Shown: positions 1 through 9,625 of the stretch, in pieces
Numbering within the stretch: the first letter of the stretch is position 1
How the letters are laid out: each line of letters begins with the position of its first letter
NCBI GenBank assembly: GCA_900547035.1
Contig: URFM01000023.1
Span: forward strand, 1-47,260
Origin: an uncultured Clostridium sp.
Lineage (GTDB): Bacteria; Bacillota; Clostridia; Lachnospirales; Lachnospiraceae
DNA length: 47,260 nt
Reading direction: 5' to 3'
Notes under the pieces: generated by a model
Seen by the model: only the letters and a program-made list of their open reading frames with translations
The model's database searches: none
Told to the model about the DNA's origin: nothing
Made by a program: the position numbers and the translations under genes

Positions 1-60
<60 letters not shown>

Positions 61-298
61 AGACTCGCAGAGTCGCTGCCGACCAGCTCCGCTGGGCGGG
101 TTCCTCTGTCGTTTGATCGCTTAAGATGAATAGCTTGGCTAATCTTCTTAAACCGTTTTTACTTGGTTTCGTTCTGAATTTTCTCAAATTCAAAGGTCCA
201 AACCAGACCTTTTCTTTTAGAATTTTCAGGGTTTTACATACTGTTCAATCTTTGATTTTCAAGGTTCTTTGCTATTCTCTTTCGCAGACAGCTTATAT
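61..298 (-). other. rrn leader, transcribed spacer upstream of 16S
   Basis: About 240 bases lie between the nearest promoter and the 16S gene. The stretch is AT-rich and has no credible coding sequence. It includes GCAAAGAACCTTGAAAATC, like the spacer text often found before clostridial rRNA genes, a GGTCTGGTTTGGACC hairpin, and a short GACTC-TGC-GAGTC hairpin just before the 16S gene. Processing and antitermination roles are inferred from position only. Confidence 0.6.
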
Positions 299-327
299 AT
301 TTTATCATAAGCTTTTCTGTTTGTCAA
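299..327 (-). promoter_or_regulatory. rrn promoter P1 (gene-proximal)
   Basis: The minus strand shows TTGACA (322-327), a 17-base spacer and TAAAAT (299-304). An A-rich run ending AAAAAAGTTC sits directly upstream of the -35 box, like an UP element. It is the nearest of three similar promoters to the 16S gene. Confidence 0.8.
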
Positions 328-386
328 GAACTTTTTTAAAAACTTTTTTCATTTCGTTGTTGTGATCGCTCAGCAGCAACTTTTAT

Positions 387-415
387 ATGTTACCACATCT
401 TTCCTGATCTGTCAA
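387..415 (-). promoter_or_regulatory. rrn promoter P2
   Basis: The minus strand shows TTGACA (410-415), a 17-base spacer and TAACAT (387-392). It is preceded by CAAAAAAGTTG, nearly the same upstream text as P1 and P3. P2 lies 88 bases upstream of P1. Confidence 0.75.
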
Positions 416-469
416 CAACTTTTTTGTTTTTTTCATCGCGCCTTCGTACTTCTCAGTGGCGCAAGGAGT

Positions 470-498
470 ATAATACCAGACCCTGCTTTAAATGTCAA
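470..498 (-). promoter_or_regulatory. rrn promoter P3 (distal)
   Basis: The minus strand shows TTGACA (493-498), a 17-base spacer and TATTAT (470-475), preceded by CGAAAAAACTTG. It is the farthest upstream and closest to consensus of the three. P3 lies 83 bases upstream of P2. Confidence 0.8.
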
Positions 499-537
499 CA
501 AGTTTTTTCGTTTTTTTAATTTTTTCCAATCTGCCGC

Positions 538-566
538 AACCATTCAGGACGACATTCTCCTGAATA
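538..566. repeat. Dispersed inverted-repeat element, copy 1
   Basis: Perfect 8-base arms ATTCAGGA (542-549) and TCCTGAAT (558-565) flank an 8-base loop. The preceding CAACC and following bases match other copies of the TTCAGGAC repeat family in this window. It lies between the sensor kinase gene and the rrn promoters. Confidence 0.55.
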
Positions 567-573
567 GCCGGGA

Positions 574-611
574 CCGGAAGGCAGCTCAGCATCTCTGTCA
601 CTGCCTTCCGG
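574..611 (-). terminator. Stem-loop after the sensor kinase gene
   Basis: Perfect 11-base arms CCGGAAGGCAG (574-584) and CTGCCTTCCGG (601-611) enclose a 16-base loop, 46 bases beyond the kinase stop codon. No U-run follows on the minus strand, so it is either an imperfect terminator or a 3' mRNA-protecting hairpin. Confidence 0.5.
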
Positions 612-657
612 CCTTCTCATCCATATGATATATGCTTCATAATATATGCTTTTGCAG

Positions 658-2199
658 CTATTCCTGACTTTTCTGCTCCGGGGCTTTTTCCAATGTAAAC
701 CAAAACTCCACTCCGCATTCTACATTAGCCACTCCGCATTCCTTGTGATGGGAGTCCATAATTGCCTTTACAATAGACAGGCCGATTCCGCTGCCTCCAT
801 AGGCTCTGGTTCTGGCTTTATCTACTTTATAGAATTTAGTCCAGAGATTGCCGAGATCCTCCTGTGGAATATGATTTCCCGTATTAAAGACCGTCACCCG
901 AACCTCTCTCTCCTGTTCTTCGACCCGGATCTGTATCCGTTTTTCCCCCTCCAGATGATTTAAGGCATTATTCAGATAGTTGGTTACAACCTCTTCTATT
1001 TTAAATTCATCAGCCGTAACAAAGATTGACTGACTGGAATCAAACTCCACCCTAGCCTCATGCTGCTGAAGCAGAATATTCGCCGAGGATAAAATCCCTT
1101 TAATCAATGCCACAATATCAAACCGCTCCAGTACCGGCATATCGTTGCCGAACTCCAATGCAGTAAGAGTCAGAAGCTGTTTTACCATCTTGTTCATCTT
1201 GTTGGCCTCGTCCATGATGACCTCGCAATAATAATTACGGCTGTCCTCATCCTCTGCCATGCCTTCTGTCAGTCCTTCCGCGTATCCCTGAATCAGGGCA
1301 ATAGGCGTTTTAAGCTCATGGGACACATTTGCAATAAAATCTTTTCTTGCCTCATCGATACGGATTTTCTCCTCAATATCCTTCTGCAGTTCTTCATTGG
1401 CCTGCTGCAGCTCTCTGATCGTTTCCTTCAGCTTCTCTGACAGCGTGTTCATGCTGTTTCCCAAAATTCCAATTTCATCCTGAGACGTCCCCTGATACCG
1501 GGCATCAAAATCCAGTTCCGACATCCGCTCAGACAGAGCGGAAAGAGACTGGATGGGGGAAGTAACTTTTTTTGTGGTAATATACATTACCACGCTCCCC
1601 ACCACCAAAGCGGCCATTCCTACATATGTCATAAACTGGTTAGACAAATCTACGCTTTCCCGGATACTTGCCACCGGCATAGACATAATGAAAACAGTAC
1701 GGTTATCCTCCAGATATCCCCAGCTCTCCAAATAAAAGTTCTTGCTTTGGCGGTCAAAACTTTTCTGAATCTGATAGTTGTCCTCATCTGCCAGTATCTG
1801 TGTTCTGGGATCATTCTGCCCCAGAATATATTGCTGAACCCGGTCTTCCAGAAATCTTCCGTCCCAGTTGGCCCAAAGCGTCTGACCGGTCAGACTGTCC
1901 GTAATTACAATGGCCGTGTTGTATTTCTCACTCATATTTCGGATAAAACGGCTTAAAGGAGTTTCCTCGCCGTCCTGGGAATACAGGCTTTCCAGGCTTT
2001 GGAAAATATCTTGCCCGCTCTTTTCATTTTCCGTCACCACCGCGTTAAGCTGCTGGTAGCCAGCCTCCAGAATCTTCAGCTTTTCCTGAGTATAGAATTG
2101 TTCCAGAAAAAAAGAGTTCACGATCCAGGTAACCACCAGTACCGCCGCCATCAATCCCACAAAGATTAACGTAAAACGCACCCGAATGGAATGCTTCAT
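658..2199 (-). CDS. Membrane sensor histidine kinase
   Basis: A 513-residue two-component sensor kinase. A transmembrane segment spans about residues 8-30, an extracytoplasmic domain about 31-188, and a second membrane segment about 190-207. A HAMP linker follows, then the HisKA box NVSHELKTPIALIQGY with the phospho-acceptor His near 294, and an HATPase_c domain with a late GSGIGLSIV box. The start overlaps the stop of the upstream response regulator in an ATGA, so the pair is translationally coupled. The signal sensed cannot be told from sequence. The length and order are ordinary for an OmpR-partner kinase. Function as a kinase is secure; the pathway is unknown. Confidence 0.93.
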   Translation of the reverse strand: MKHSIRVRFTLIFVGLMAAVLVVTWIVNSFFLEQFYTQEKLKILEAGYQQLNAVVTENEKSGQDIFQSLESLYSQDGEETPLSRFIRNMSEKYNTAIVITDSLTGQTLWANWDGRFLEDRVQQYILGQNDPRTQILADEDNYQIQKSFDRQSKNFYLESWGYLEDNRTVFIMSMPVASIRESVDLSNQFMTYVGMAALVVGSVVMYITTKKVTSPIQSLSALSERMSELDFDARYQGTSQDEIGILGNSMNTLSEKLKETIRELQQANEELQKDIEEKIRIDEARKDFIANVSHELKTPIALIQGYAEGLTEGMAEDEDSRNYYCEVIMDEANKMNKMVKQLLTLTALEFGNDMPVLERFDIVALIKGILSSANILLQQHEARVEFDSSQSIFVTADEFKIEEVVTNYLNNALNHLEGEKRIQIRVEEQEREVRVTVFNTGNHIPQEDLGNLWTKFYKVDKARTRAYGGSGIGLSIVKAIMDSHHKECGVANVECGVEFWFTLEKAPEQKSQE

Positions 2200-2876
2200 C
2201 CCTCATTCACCTCGAATTTATACCCCATGCCCCAGACAGTCTTAATATACTCTCCCTTCGCGCCCATTTTGCTGCGCAGCTTTTTCACATGGGTGTCAAT
2301 GGTCCTGGCGTCGCCAAAGTAATCATAATTCCATACATTGTTGAGGATCTTCTCCCTAGACAGGGCGATACCCTCATTTTCTACAAAGTAAGTTAAAAGC
2401 TCAAATTCCTTGAAACTTAAATCCACTTCTTTCCCATCAATGGTCACCTGATGGGCCGCCTTGTCGATCCGGATACCACCTACTTCCAGCACATCCGAAG
2501 AAACTGCGTTGCTCCTGCGCAGGATGGCTTCCACCCGGGCCACCAGGATCTTCGGGCTGAAGGGTTTTGAGATGTATTCATCTACCCCCAGGGAAAATCC
2601 CTGCAGCTCATCCCGTTCCTCACTGCGGGCAGTCAGCATCACCACTGGTACCTGGGAATATTTCCGTATGGTTTTCAATACTTCCCAGCCGTCCATCTTT
2701 GGCATCATCACATCCAGCAAAATCAGCGCAATGTCCTTTTGCGCAAAGAAAATGTCCACCGCCTCTTCTCCGTCGGCAGCCTCGATTACTTTAAATCCTT
2801 TATTGGTCAGGAAATCCCTTACCAGTTTGCGCATGCGCGCTTCATCGTCTACCATTAATATTTTCAACGCTTCCAT
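2196..2876 (-). CDS. OmpR-family response regulator
   Basis: A 226-residue DNA-binding response regulator. The receiver domain has the acidic pair DDE near residues 10-12, phospho-acceptor Asp55 in LLDVMMPK, and the Lys of EYISKPFS. A winged-helix output domain follows, ending in a typical IKTVWGMGYKF motif. The ATG is preceded by a strong AGGAGG site. It is the first gene of a two-gene operon with the sensor kinase. It should bind direct repeats at its own and other promoters; no target site is evident here. Family assignment is firm and regulon unknown. Confidence 0.94.
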   Translation of the reverse strand: MEALKILMVDDEARMRKLVRDFLTNKGFKVIEAADGEEAVDIFFAQKDIALILLDVMMPKMDGWEVLKTIRKYSQVPVVMLTARSEERDELQGFSLGVDEYISKPFSPKILVARVEAILRRSNAVSSDVLEVGGIRIDKAAHQVTIDGKEVDLSFKEFELLTYFVENEGIALSREKILNNVWNYDYFGDARTIDTHVKKLRSKMGAKGEYIKTVWGMGYKFEVNEG

Positions 2877-2971
2877 CGCCTTTATACCTCCTGTCCAGAA
2901 CGCTTAACTACATTTTAGCAAAAAGAATCTGCCTTTTCCACTTTTTCACAGAGTTTTCACATGGAAACAAA

Positions 2972-3023
2972 AGAAAAAAGCAGGCGCTTCCCTATCATTT
3001 TCAATTTCAGGGAATTGCCTGCT
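2972..3023 (-). terminator. Terminator after the DUF1292 gene
   Basis: Long arms AGCAGGCGCTTCCCT (2979-2993) and AGGGAATTGCCTGCT (3009-3023) pair with small mismatches. On the minus strand the stem is followed by CTTTTTTC, a good U-run. A short T-run on the other side could also let it work in the plus direction. Confidence 0.85.
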
Positions 3024-3083
3024 CTTTTTGTATTTCTTTCTTCTTACGTAATTTTACGCTCCCTTGTAAAAGGCTGATCTTTT

Positions 3084-3413
3084 TTACAAATCCTCCAGCT
3101 CGTCCTCGCCAATCAGCTCGTCATATTCCTGGGAATCCAGCAGCTCGTCGAAGGCGTCCGCCACGATCTCGTACTCGTCGTCGTCCTCGATGTTATCCAG
3201 AACCGGATCGCCTGACTCGGTTTCGCTGTAACGGTAAAGGTAAACCTCTCCCTCCTCAGAATCGGCTCCCTCCATGGGAAGCAGGGCAATGTACTCCCGC
3301 TCTCCTGCCTCAAAGATGGTAAGCACCACGCACTCCAGCTCCGTATCGTCATCCAGAGTCAGCGTCACCGTCATCTCCTGCTCCTCTTCTCCCAGTTTCT
3401 TCTTATCTGCCAT
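3084..3413 (-). CDS. DUF1292 (YrzB-like) acidic protein
   Basis: A 109-residue, very acidic protein. The core (about residues 14-78) has the DUF1292 pattern: MTVTLTLDDDTELECVVLTI, a stretch on EREYIALLPM, and EVYLYRYSE. The tail (about 78-109) is nearly all Asp and Glu with few basic residues. DUF1292 proteins are widespread in Firmicutes with no assigned biochemical role. It has its own candidate promoter and a strong terminator, so it is probably a single-gene transcript. There is no membrane segment or signal peptide. Confidence 0.85.
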   Translation of the reverse strand: MADKKKLGEEEQEMTVTLTLDDDTELECVVLTIFEAGEREYIALLPMEGADSEEGEVYLYRYSETESGDPVLDNIEDDDEYEIVADAFDELLDSQEYDELIGEDELEDL

Positions 3414-3453
3414 ATTCGTACCTCTCTTTGTTTTGTGAGATTCTTTCTTCTAT

Positions 3454-3482
3454 ACTGTAGCAGACAAGGCGCAAAAAAGCAA
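3454..3482 (-). promoter_or_regulatory. Candidate promoter of the DUF1292 gene
   Basis: The minus strand shows TTGCTT (3477-3482), a 17-base spacer and TACAGT (3454-3459), about 40 bases before the start codon. Match to consensus is moderate. Confidence 0.5.
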
Positions 3483-3521
3483 GAATAACATTCATTCAGC
3501 CTTTCAGAATGGCACATTCAC

Positions 3522-4040
3522 TTAATATTCGATTCCTGCCCTCGCTTGGATCCCATTCTCATAGGGATGCCGGATCATTTTCATCTCCGTCACGTAGTCC
3601 GCCAGCTCCAGAAGCCTCCGTGATGGATTCCGGCCGGTCAGAACCACTTCCAGATGCTCTGGTTTTCTGCCGATGGCAGCAAGTACCAGTTCTTCCGGCA
3701 CAAATCCCAAGTCCACCGCTCCGCAAAGTTCATCCAATACCAGCACATCCTGATCCCCGCCCATTTTCCAGGCCTTTTCGAAAAGTTCCGTATAGTAGGC
3801 AGCCGCCTCCGCCTTCTGCTCCTGGTTCATATTCCAGGAAAAGCCAAAGCTTCTTTCGCAGGAGGTCACCCGGATTCCGGGAATTTTCACAAGAGCGGCC
3901 ACCTCCCCGGACTGGTCATTTTTTAAAAAGCGGACCACCTGCACCTTAAGGCCTCTTCCGGCCGCCCGGACCGCCAGCCCCAGAGCCGCCGAGGTCTTTC
4001 CCTTGCCGTCCCCGCAGTATATGTGAATCAGTCCCTTCAT
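3522..4040 (-). CDS. cobO: Cob(I)alamin adenosyltransferase, CobA/CobO type
   Basis: A 172-residue ATP:corrinoid adenosyltransferase that transfers the adenosyl group of ATP to cob(I)alamin, making adenosylcobalamin. The N-terminal P-loop [12 protein letters not shown] (about residues 10-21) is characteristic, as is the late VVLTGRNPSRRLLELADYVTEM block. The start is fixed by the P-loop and an AAAGGAG site. The first 95 bases overlap, in another frame, the 3' end of the upstream helicase gene. No other cobalamin-synthesis gene is nearby, so this is probably a stand-alone salvage enzyme; a B12-dependent MetH lies about 28 kb away. Confidence 0.92.
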   Translation of the reverse strand: MKGLIHIYCGDGKGKTSAALGLAVRAAGRGLKVQVVRFLKNDQSGEVAALVKIPGIRVTSCERSFGFSWNMNQEQKAEAAAYYTELFEKAWKMGGDQDVLVLDELCGAVDLGFVPEELVLAAIGRKPEHLEVVLTGRNPSRRLLELADYVTEMKMIRHPYENGIQARAGIEY

Positions 4041-5865
4041 CTTCTTTCATCTCCTTTACAAACCGCGATACCTCCTGACGTTTATGGTAGCGCTCCTTGG
4101 TGTAGTAAATATGCAGCCTGTCTTTTGCCCGGGTCATGGCCACATAGAACATCCGACGTTCCTCCTCCAGATCCGCCTCCAGCTGAGCCTTGTGATGAGG
4201 AGTCACCCCTTCATTGGCGTCCAGGATAAACACCACCCGAAATTCCAGACCCTTGGAGCTGTGCATGGTCATCAGACTGACGCCATCCCTTTTCTTCGAA
4301 CGGTTTTCCAGCTGCCTTTCCAGTTCCCTGCGGTACTTTTCAATGGATTCTTCCCACTCCTCCAGGGTTTTAAACTTCAAGGCGCTCTCTTGAATCTGAT
4401 CCGCCGTCTCTCGAAGCTCCTCCGGATCCACTCTCCTCTCCAGAGCATATTCCCGGATGAAATCGTCATACCCCACCGCCTTGCGGATATAATTGATAGC
4501 TGCTCCCGGCGCCATATTTTTTATCATGCCAAGATCGTATTCCAGCTGTTCCACACGCTCCAGCATCCAGGGACGGTCCTGGTAAAAGGATTTGACCGTC
4601 TCCAGAGAAACCACCCTTCCTTCCAGGGCGTCTCTGCTGATATAGCGCACCGGCCGGTTCATAAACCGGAGCACATTGGCTCGCTCCATATGCCCGTTTC
4701 CAGCCCGCAAGTAGGCCAGCAAATCTCTGGCGATCCAATGGTCATAGAGATTCGGGAGAGCATCACGCATATTGAAGGGGATATTGTACTCCATCAGGGC
4801 CTCCACTAAAAGTCTGGGGCCTGTATTGGTCCGGTAAAGAACCGCAGCATCCTCCCAGGGTACTCCCATTCTCTGATAATCCCGCAGCTGCCCGGCAATG
4901 GCCCTGGCCTCCTCCCCGGGATTGGCCCACTCTTTCACCACAATGCTTCTCCCCGGCCCCCGTACGTCACGGATTTTTTTAGGAAACCGCGCCTTATTGT
5001 GGCGGATTACATTCCCTGACGCCCTTACGATTTCCCGGGTAGACCGGTAGTTCTGATCCAAAAGAATCCTCACTGCCTCGGGATAGTCCTGCTCAAATCC
5101 CAGCATAATTTCCGGTCTGGCTCCCCGGAAACGGTAGATGGACTGGTCGTCGTCCCCTACAATAAACAGGTTATTCTCCGGAAGAGCCATCATCCGCACA
5201 ATTTCGTACTGAAGGCGATTAATGTCCTGAAACTCATCAATGAGAATATAGCGGTATTTATTCTGCCATGCCTTCAGAATATCCCCTCTGGCCTTTAAAA
5301 GCTGATAGCTCATCACCAGCATATCGTCAAAATCCAGGCGTCGGCCTGCTCTCAGCCGTTCTTCATATCCTGAAAACAGCTTTCGAAAAATCTCCTGGGA
5401 GCAAACCTGGGGGTAATAATGCTCCAGCCGGATCATCTCCCCCTTTACCCGGCTGATTTCATTCAGAACGCAGGCTACAAATTCCCCCGCGTCATCCGTA
5501 TCGATCCGGTGCATCTCCATCAGCTCCCGGACCAGACGGTTCTGTTCCTCCTCTGTAACGATACTGGCGCCCGTATAGCCGTAGGCCAGCTTCAAAATGG
5601 TGAAAAAGACAGAATGGAAAGTTCCAAAAGTCACTCTGCTCCATTCTGTCCCAATCATCTTCTGATATCTGTTTTCCATTTCCCTGGCCGCCGCCCTGGT
5701 AAAGGTAATCACCAGAATGGAGGAAGGGTCTGCCCCCTCCTCCTCAGTCAGATAGCGAATCCGGTTGGTAATCACCGTGGTTTTACCGGAACCGGGCCCC
5801 GCAAGAATTAAAGCCGGTCCTTTTCCATGGCGGATGGCCCTCTCCTGAGCCTCACTGAACGCCAT
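3946..5865 (-). CDS. UvrD/PcrA-family superfamily 1A DNA helicase
   Basis: A 639-residue ATP-dependent 3'-5' DNA helicase. Visible motifs are Walker [10 protein letters not shown] (residues 22-30), DEFQDIN (motif II), [13 protein letters not shown] (motif III), the QNYRS block (motif IV) and [12 protein letters not shown] (motif V). It is shorter than typical PcrA (about 720 residues), lacking much of the C-terminal extension. The last 30 or so residues are Gly/Arg-rich and are encoded in the overlap with cobO. The start overlaps the end of gltX by 14 bases. A repair or replication role is inferred from the family. Confidence 0.9.
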   Translation of the reverse strand: MAFSEAQERAIRHGKGPALILAGPGSGKTTVITNRIRYLTEEEGADPSSILVITFTRAAAREMENRYQKMIGTEWSRVTFGTFHSVFFTILKLAYGYTGASIVTEEEQNRLVRELMEMHRIDTDDAGEFVACVLNEISRVKGEMIRLEHYYPQVCSQEIFRKLFSGYEERLRAGRRLDFDDMLVMSYQLLKARGDILKAWQNKYRYILIDEFQDINRLQYEIVRMMALPENNLFIVGDDDQSIYRFRGARPEIMLGFEQDYPEAVRILLDQNYRSTREIVRASGNVIRHNKARFPKKIRDVRGPGRSIVVKEWANPGEEARAIAGQLRDYQRMGVPWEDAAVLYRTNTGPRLLVEALMEYNIPFNMRDALPNLYDHWIARDLLAYLRAGNGHMERANVLRFMNRPVRYISRDALEGRVVSLETVKSFYQDRPWMLERVEQLEYDLGMIKNMAPGAAINYIRKAVGYDDFIREYALERRVDPEELRETADQIQESALKFKTLEEWEESIEKYRRELERQLENRSKKRDGVSLMTMHSSKGLEFRVVFILDANEGVTPHHKAQLEADLEEERRMFYVAMTRAKDRLHIYYTKERYHKRQEVSRFVKEMKEDEGTDSHILRGRQGKDLGGSGAGGPGGRKRP

Positions 5866-7315
5866 TGGACAGCTTCTCTATTCCCAAACGGATTCTCTTT
5901 AAGGACTCCTCTTTTCCCAGCACCTCCATGATTTCCGTGGCGCCGGCAGGAGTCATCTGCTTGCCGGACAAGGCAGTACGGATGGGCCACATCACAAAGC
6001 CGGTTTTTACACCTGCATCCGCTACATATTTTGACAGCACCTCGTAAAGGCTATCATTGTCGAAATGTTCCTGAGCCTCCAGAATCGGCAGCACATCCTG
6101 AAGAACCTTCAGTGAATTCTCGCTGTTGGTCTTCATTTTCTTATGGGTGTACATGGAAATGTCATACTCCGGCATCTCCTCAAAGAAATCAATGTGTCCC
6201 GCAATATCCGGGAATACTTCGATTCTGGTTTTTACCATGGAGGCGATTTTTTTCAGATCCAGATCCTTGTGGATCACTTCCTTGATATAGGGCAGAGCCA
6301 TTTCATAGAAGCGTTCCTCATCCATCGCCTTCAGGTACTCGCCGTTCATCCATTTCAGTTTGGTCATGTCAAAAACAGCAGGGGACTTGCTCATACGGTG
6401 GTAGTCAAATTCCTTCACCATCTCCTCCAGGGAGAAAATCTCCTGGTTGCCCTCAGGAGACCAGCCCAGAAGGGCCACATAGTTGACCACCGCTTCCGCC
6501 ACAAAGCCTTGATCCAGCAAATCCTCAAAGGAGGAATGGCCGCTGCGCTTGCTGAGCTTGTGGTGGTTCTCATCTGTAATCAACGGGCAGTGAACGTAAA
6601 CCGGAACCTCCCAGCCGAAAGCCTCATACAGACGGTTGTACTTAGGGGAGGAGGACAAATATTCATTTCCCCGAACTACGTGGGTGATTCCCATCAGATG
6701 GTCGTCCACCACATTAGCGAAATTGTAGGTAGGATATCCATCGGACTTGATTAATACCATATCGTCCAATTCCGAGTTATCCACGGAAATATCTCCGTAA
6801 ATCTCATCATGGAAGGTAGTGGTTCCCTCCGTGGGGTTGTTCTGGCGGATTACAAAGGGGAGTCCAGCCTTCAGATTGGCCTCCACTTCTTCCTTGGACA
6901 AATGCAGGCAGTGCTTGTCATAAGTCATAATCTCCTCGCCGTTTACGGTGCGGCGCAGAGACTCCAGACGCTCCGGAGTACAGAAGCAGTAGTAGGCCTC
7001 CCCTTTCTCCACCAGCTTCTTGGCGTACTCCATGTAGATCCCAGCCTTCTGGCGCTCACTCTGAACGTAAGGACCGCAGCCTCCATCCTTGTCCGGACCC
7101 TCATCGTGAATCAGGCCCGTTTCCTCCAGGGTCCGGTAGATGATCTCCACCGCCCCCTCCACATAGCGTTCCTGGTCCGTGTCCTCAATCCGCAGCAGGA
7201 AGTCTCCCCCCTCATGCTTCGCAATCAGATAAGCGTAAAGGGCAGTTCTCAAATTGCCCACATGCATCCGGCCTGTGGGACTTGGGGCATATCTTGTTCT
7301 TACTCTCTTAGTCAT
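5852..7315 (-). CDS. gltX: Glutamyl-tRNA synthetase
   Basis: A 487-residue class I aminoacyl-tRNA synthetase charging tRNA-Glu. The HIGH-type motif is HVGN (residues 18-21) after YAPSPTGR, and the second signature is KLSKR (253-257). A CFC motif sits near 110-112. The start at 7315 is chosen because GAGGAGAAAAGCA lies just upstream and the protein then begins [12 protein letters not shown] as usual; a longer reading frame to 7387 has no such site. It is the first gene of an overlapping run with the helicase and cobO. Whether it also misacylates tRNA-Gln, as in organisms using GatCAB, cannot be seen here. Confidence 0.96.
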   Translation of the reverse strand: MTKRVRTRYAPSPTGRMHVGNLRTALYAYLIAKHEGGDFLLRIEDTDQERYVEGAVEIIYRTLEETGLIHDEGPDKDGGCGPYVQSERQKAGIYMEYAKKLVEKGEAYYCFCTPERLESLRRTVNGEEIMTYDKHCLHLSKEEVEANLKAGLPFVIRQNNPTEGTTTFHDEIYGDISVDNSELDDMVLIKSDGYPTYNFANVVDDHLMGITHVVRGNEYLSSSPKYNRLYEAFGWEVPVYVHCPLITDENHHKLSKRSGHSSFEDLLDQGFVAEAVVNYVALLGWSPEGNQEIFSLEEMVKEFDYHRMSKSPAVFDMTKLKWMNGEYLKAMDEERFYEMALPYIKEVIHKDLDLKKIASMVKTRIEVFPDIAGHIDFFEEMPEYDISMYTHKKMKTNSENSLKVLQDVLPILEAQEHFDNDSLYEVLSKYVADAGVKTGFVMWPIRTALSGKQMTPAGATEIMEVLGKEESLKRIRLGIEKLSNGVQ

Positions 7316-7378
7316 TGCTTTTCTCCTCACACCTTTGGTATTTGGGGGCTCTGATATCATTATATCCCTCCCCCCAGG

Positions 7379-7406
7379 AAAAAACAACGCCGGACTCGCC
7401 GGCGCT
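7379..7406 (-). terminator. Terminator after pnp
   Basis: On the minus strand AGCGCCGG, a 5-base loop and CCGGCGTT form an 8-bp stem (arms 7386-7393 and 7399-7406), followed by GTTTTTT. It lies between the pnp stop codon and the gltX start. Confidence 0.85.
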
Positions 7407-7428
7407 GCTTAAAACTTTTCTTAATTGC

Positions 7429-7445
7429 GTAACGGTTCAGACCGC
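7429..7445 (-). repeat. Single arm of the dispersed TTCAG repeat
   Basis: The plus strand reads GTAACGGTTCAGACCGC, nine bases beyond the pnp stop codon. It matches one arm of the inverted-repeat family found elsewhere in this window; no second arm is seen close by. Confidence 0.4.
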
Positions 7446-7453
7446 AGCCAGCC

Positions 7454-9553
7454 TTATTTCTGGTCTGCCAGATCGCTGGGACGCATACTGAGGTTAACTC
7501 TTCCCATTTTGTCCACCTCGATGACCTTCACCGTCACCTCGTCGCCGATGTTCACTACATCCTCCACCTTGGCAACCCGTCTGTCTGCCAGCTTGGAAAT
7601 GTGAATCATGCCGTCCTTGTTGGGGGCCAGCTCCACGAACGCGCCGAAGTTCATCAGGCGCACTACCTTCCCGGTGAAAATCATGCCGGGCTCGATATCG
7701 GTCACGATGCTGTGGATAATGGAAATGGCCTTCTCCATCATAGCCTCATCGGTTCCGCATACGCTTACGGCTCCGTCGTCGGTAATATCAATCTTCACGC
7801 CGGTCTCCTCGATAATCTTGTTGATTACTTTGCCCTGCTTTCCGACTACATCGCCAATCTTCTGCGGGTCAATCATAATCTGACGAATCTTGGGAGCGTA
7901 GGGGCTCAAGTGCTTTCTGGGCTCGGAAATCACAGGCTTCATTACGTTGTCCAGAATATACATCCTGGCTTCCCTGGTCCGGGCGATAGCCTCCTCGATA
8001 ATGGGTCTGGTGAGGCCATGGATCTTGATATCCATCTGAATGGCGGTGATTCCGTTCTTCGTTCCGCCTACCTTAAAGTCCATGTCGCCGAAGAAGTCCT
8101 CCAGGCCCTGGATATCGGTCAGGACAATGTAATCGTCATCGGTTTCACCGGTAACCAGTCCGCAGGAAATGCCGGCCACCATCTCCTTGATGGGAACGCC
8201 TGCCGCCATCAGGGACAGAGTGGAGGCGCAGATGCTTGCCTGAGAAGTGGAACCGTTGGACTCCATGGTCTCAGACACGGTGCGGATGGCATAGGGGAAC
8301 TCCTCCGTGCTGGGAAGCACCGGGACCAGAGCCCGCTCCGCCAGAGCGCCGTGGCCGATTTCCCGGCGTCCCGGTCCTCTGCTGGGCTTGGTCTCTCCTA
8401 CGGAGAAGGAGGGGAAATTGTAATGGTGCATATAGCGCTTGCTGGTCTCATTCTCATCCAGTCCGTCCAGTTTCTGAGCTTCGGACAGGGGAGCTAAGGT
8501 GCAGGCGTTTAAAATCTGAGTCTGGCCTCTGGTAAACATACCGGAGCCGTGTACTCTGGGAAGAATGTCAATCTCAGCGGCCAGGGGACGGATTTCCGTA
8601 ATCTGACGGCCGTCGGGACGCTTGTGGTCCTTTAAAATCATCTTGCGGACGGTCTTCTTCTCATACTGATAGATGGCGTCTCCCAGAAGGGCCAGCCATT
8701 CCTCATTTTCCGCGAAAGCCTCCTCCAGGCGCTCGGTGATAGCGGCGATGTTGGCCTCTCTCTGCTGCTTCTCATCGGTAAACACCGCTTCCTCCATCTC
8801 CTGAGGGGGAACCAGCTCCCGGATAGCCGCGAACAGCTCTTCCGGAACCGCGCAGCTCTCATAGGTGTGCTTCTCTTTTCCGCACTCGGCTACAATGGTA
8901 TCGATGAATTTGATAATCTCCTGGTTGACCTCATGGGCCTTGAAGATCGCCTCAATCATCTTGTCCTCCGGAACCTCGTTGGCTCCGGCCTCAATCATGA
9001 TGACTTTCTCTCTGGTGGAGGCAACCGTCAGGGCCATATCGGAAACCTGCTTCTGGTCCGATGTGGGGTTTACGATAAACTCCCCGTCAATCATGCCAAT
9101 CTGGGTCATGGCGCAGGGGCCGTCAAAGGGAATATCGGAAATGCAGGTAGCGATGGCGGAACCCAGCATGGCGGTCAGCTCCGGGCTGCAGTCCGGGTCT
9201 ACGCTCATGACCACATTGTCCAGGGTTACGTCGTTGCGGTAATCCTTGGGGAACAGGGGACGCATGGGGCGGTCGATGACTCTGGAGGTCAGAATAGCGT
9301 TCTCGGAAGCCTTCCCCTCTCTCTTGTTGAATCCGCCGGGAATTTTTCCCACAGCGTAAAGCTTCTCCTCATACTCTACGCTTAAGGGGAAGAAGTCGAT
9401 GCCCTCTCTGGGCTTTGCGGAAGCGGTAGCGGTGGAAAGCACCACCGTATCGCCGTAGTGCATAAAAGCGGCGCCGTTTGCCTGTGCCGCTACTCTGCCC
9501 ACATCAACGGTAAGCTTTCTTCCGGCCAGGTCCATACTGAAACTCTTGTACAT
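7454..9553 (-). CDS. pnp: Polyribonucleotide nucleotidyltransferase (PNPase)
   Basis: A 699-residue phosphorolytic 3'-5' exoribonuclease, the trimeric ring enzyme of RNA decay. Two RNase PH-like halves are followed by a KH domain (about residues 556-622, with GKQG) and an S1 RNA-binding domain (623-699, with NFGAFVEL and DGMIHIS). Length is normal. An AAAAGGAGAAACC site precedes the ATG. It follows rpsO, the common bacterial order, but a stem-loop terminator and a large nested hairpin lie between them, which suggests attenuated read-through and post-transcriptional control. Confidence 0.97.
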   Translation of the reverse strand: MYKSFSMDLAGRKLTVDVGRVAAQANGAAFMHYGDTVVLSTATASAKPREGIDFFPLSVEYEEKLYAVGKIPGGFNKREGKASENAILTSRVIDRPMRPLFPKDYRNDVTLDNVVMSVDPDCSPELTAMLGSAIATCISDIPFDGPCAMTQIGMIDGEFIVNPTSDQKQVSDMALTVASTREKVIMIEAGANEVPEDKMIEAIFKAHEVNQEIIKFIDTIVAECGKEKHTYESCAVPEELFAAIRELVPPQEMEEAVFTDEKQQREANIAAITERLEEAFAENEEWLALLGDAIYQYEKKTVRKMILKDHKRPDGRQITEIRPLAAEIDILPRVHGSGMFTRGQTQILNACTLAPLSEAQKLDGLDENETSKRYMHHYNFPSFSVGETKPSRGPGRREIGHGALAERALVPVLPSTEEFPYAIRTVSETMESNGSTSQASICASTLSLMAAGVPIKEMVAGISCGLVTGETDDDYIVLTDIQGLEDFFGDMDFKVGGTKNGITAIQMDIKIHGLTRPIIEEAIARTREARMYILDNVMKPVISEPRKHLSPYAPKIRQIMIDPQKIGDVVGKQGKVINKIIEETGVKIDITDDGAVSVCGTDEAMMEKAISIIHSIVTDIEPGMIFTGKVVRLMNFGAFVELAPNKDGMIHISKLADRRVAKVEDVVNIGDEVTVKVIEVDKMGRVNLSMRPSDLADQK

Positions 9554-9625
9554 ATGGTTTCTCCTTTTCTTTTTTCTGTTGGGCGGCTGCTCTGAGTTTT
9601 CCAGGCAGCCCTCTTTTTAAGTGAC

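Noticed and set aside
126..963. Short plus-strand frames in the rrn upstream region
   Set aside because: They are AT-rich or Phe/Leu-rich translations of promoter and leader DNA, overlap three rrn promoters, and end inside the kinase gene.
4084..4809. A 241-codon plus-strand frame inside the helicase gene
   Set aside because: It is antisense to conserved helicase motifs and has no start signals.
7601..8497. A 298-codon open frame on the plus strand inside pnp
   Set aside because: It lies antisense to the conserved PNPase core, lacks a ribosome site, and its composition is that of a shadow frame of a high-GC gene.
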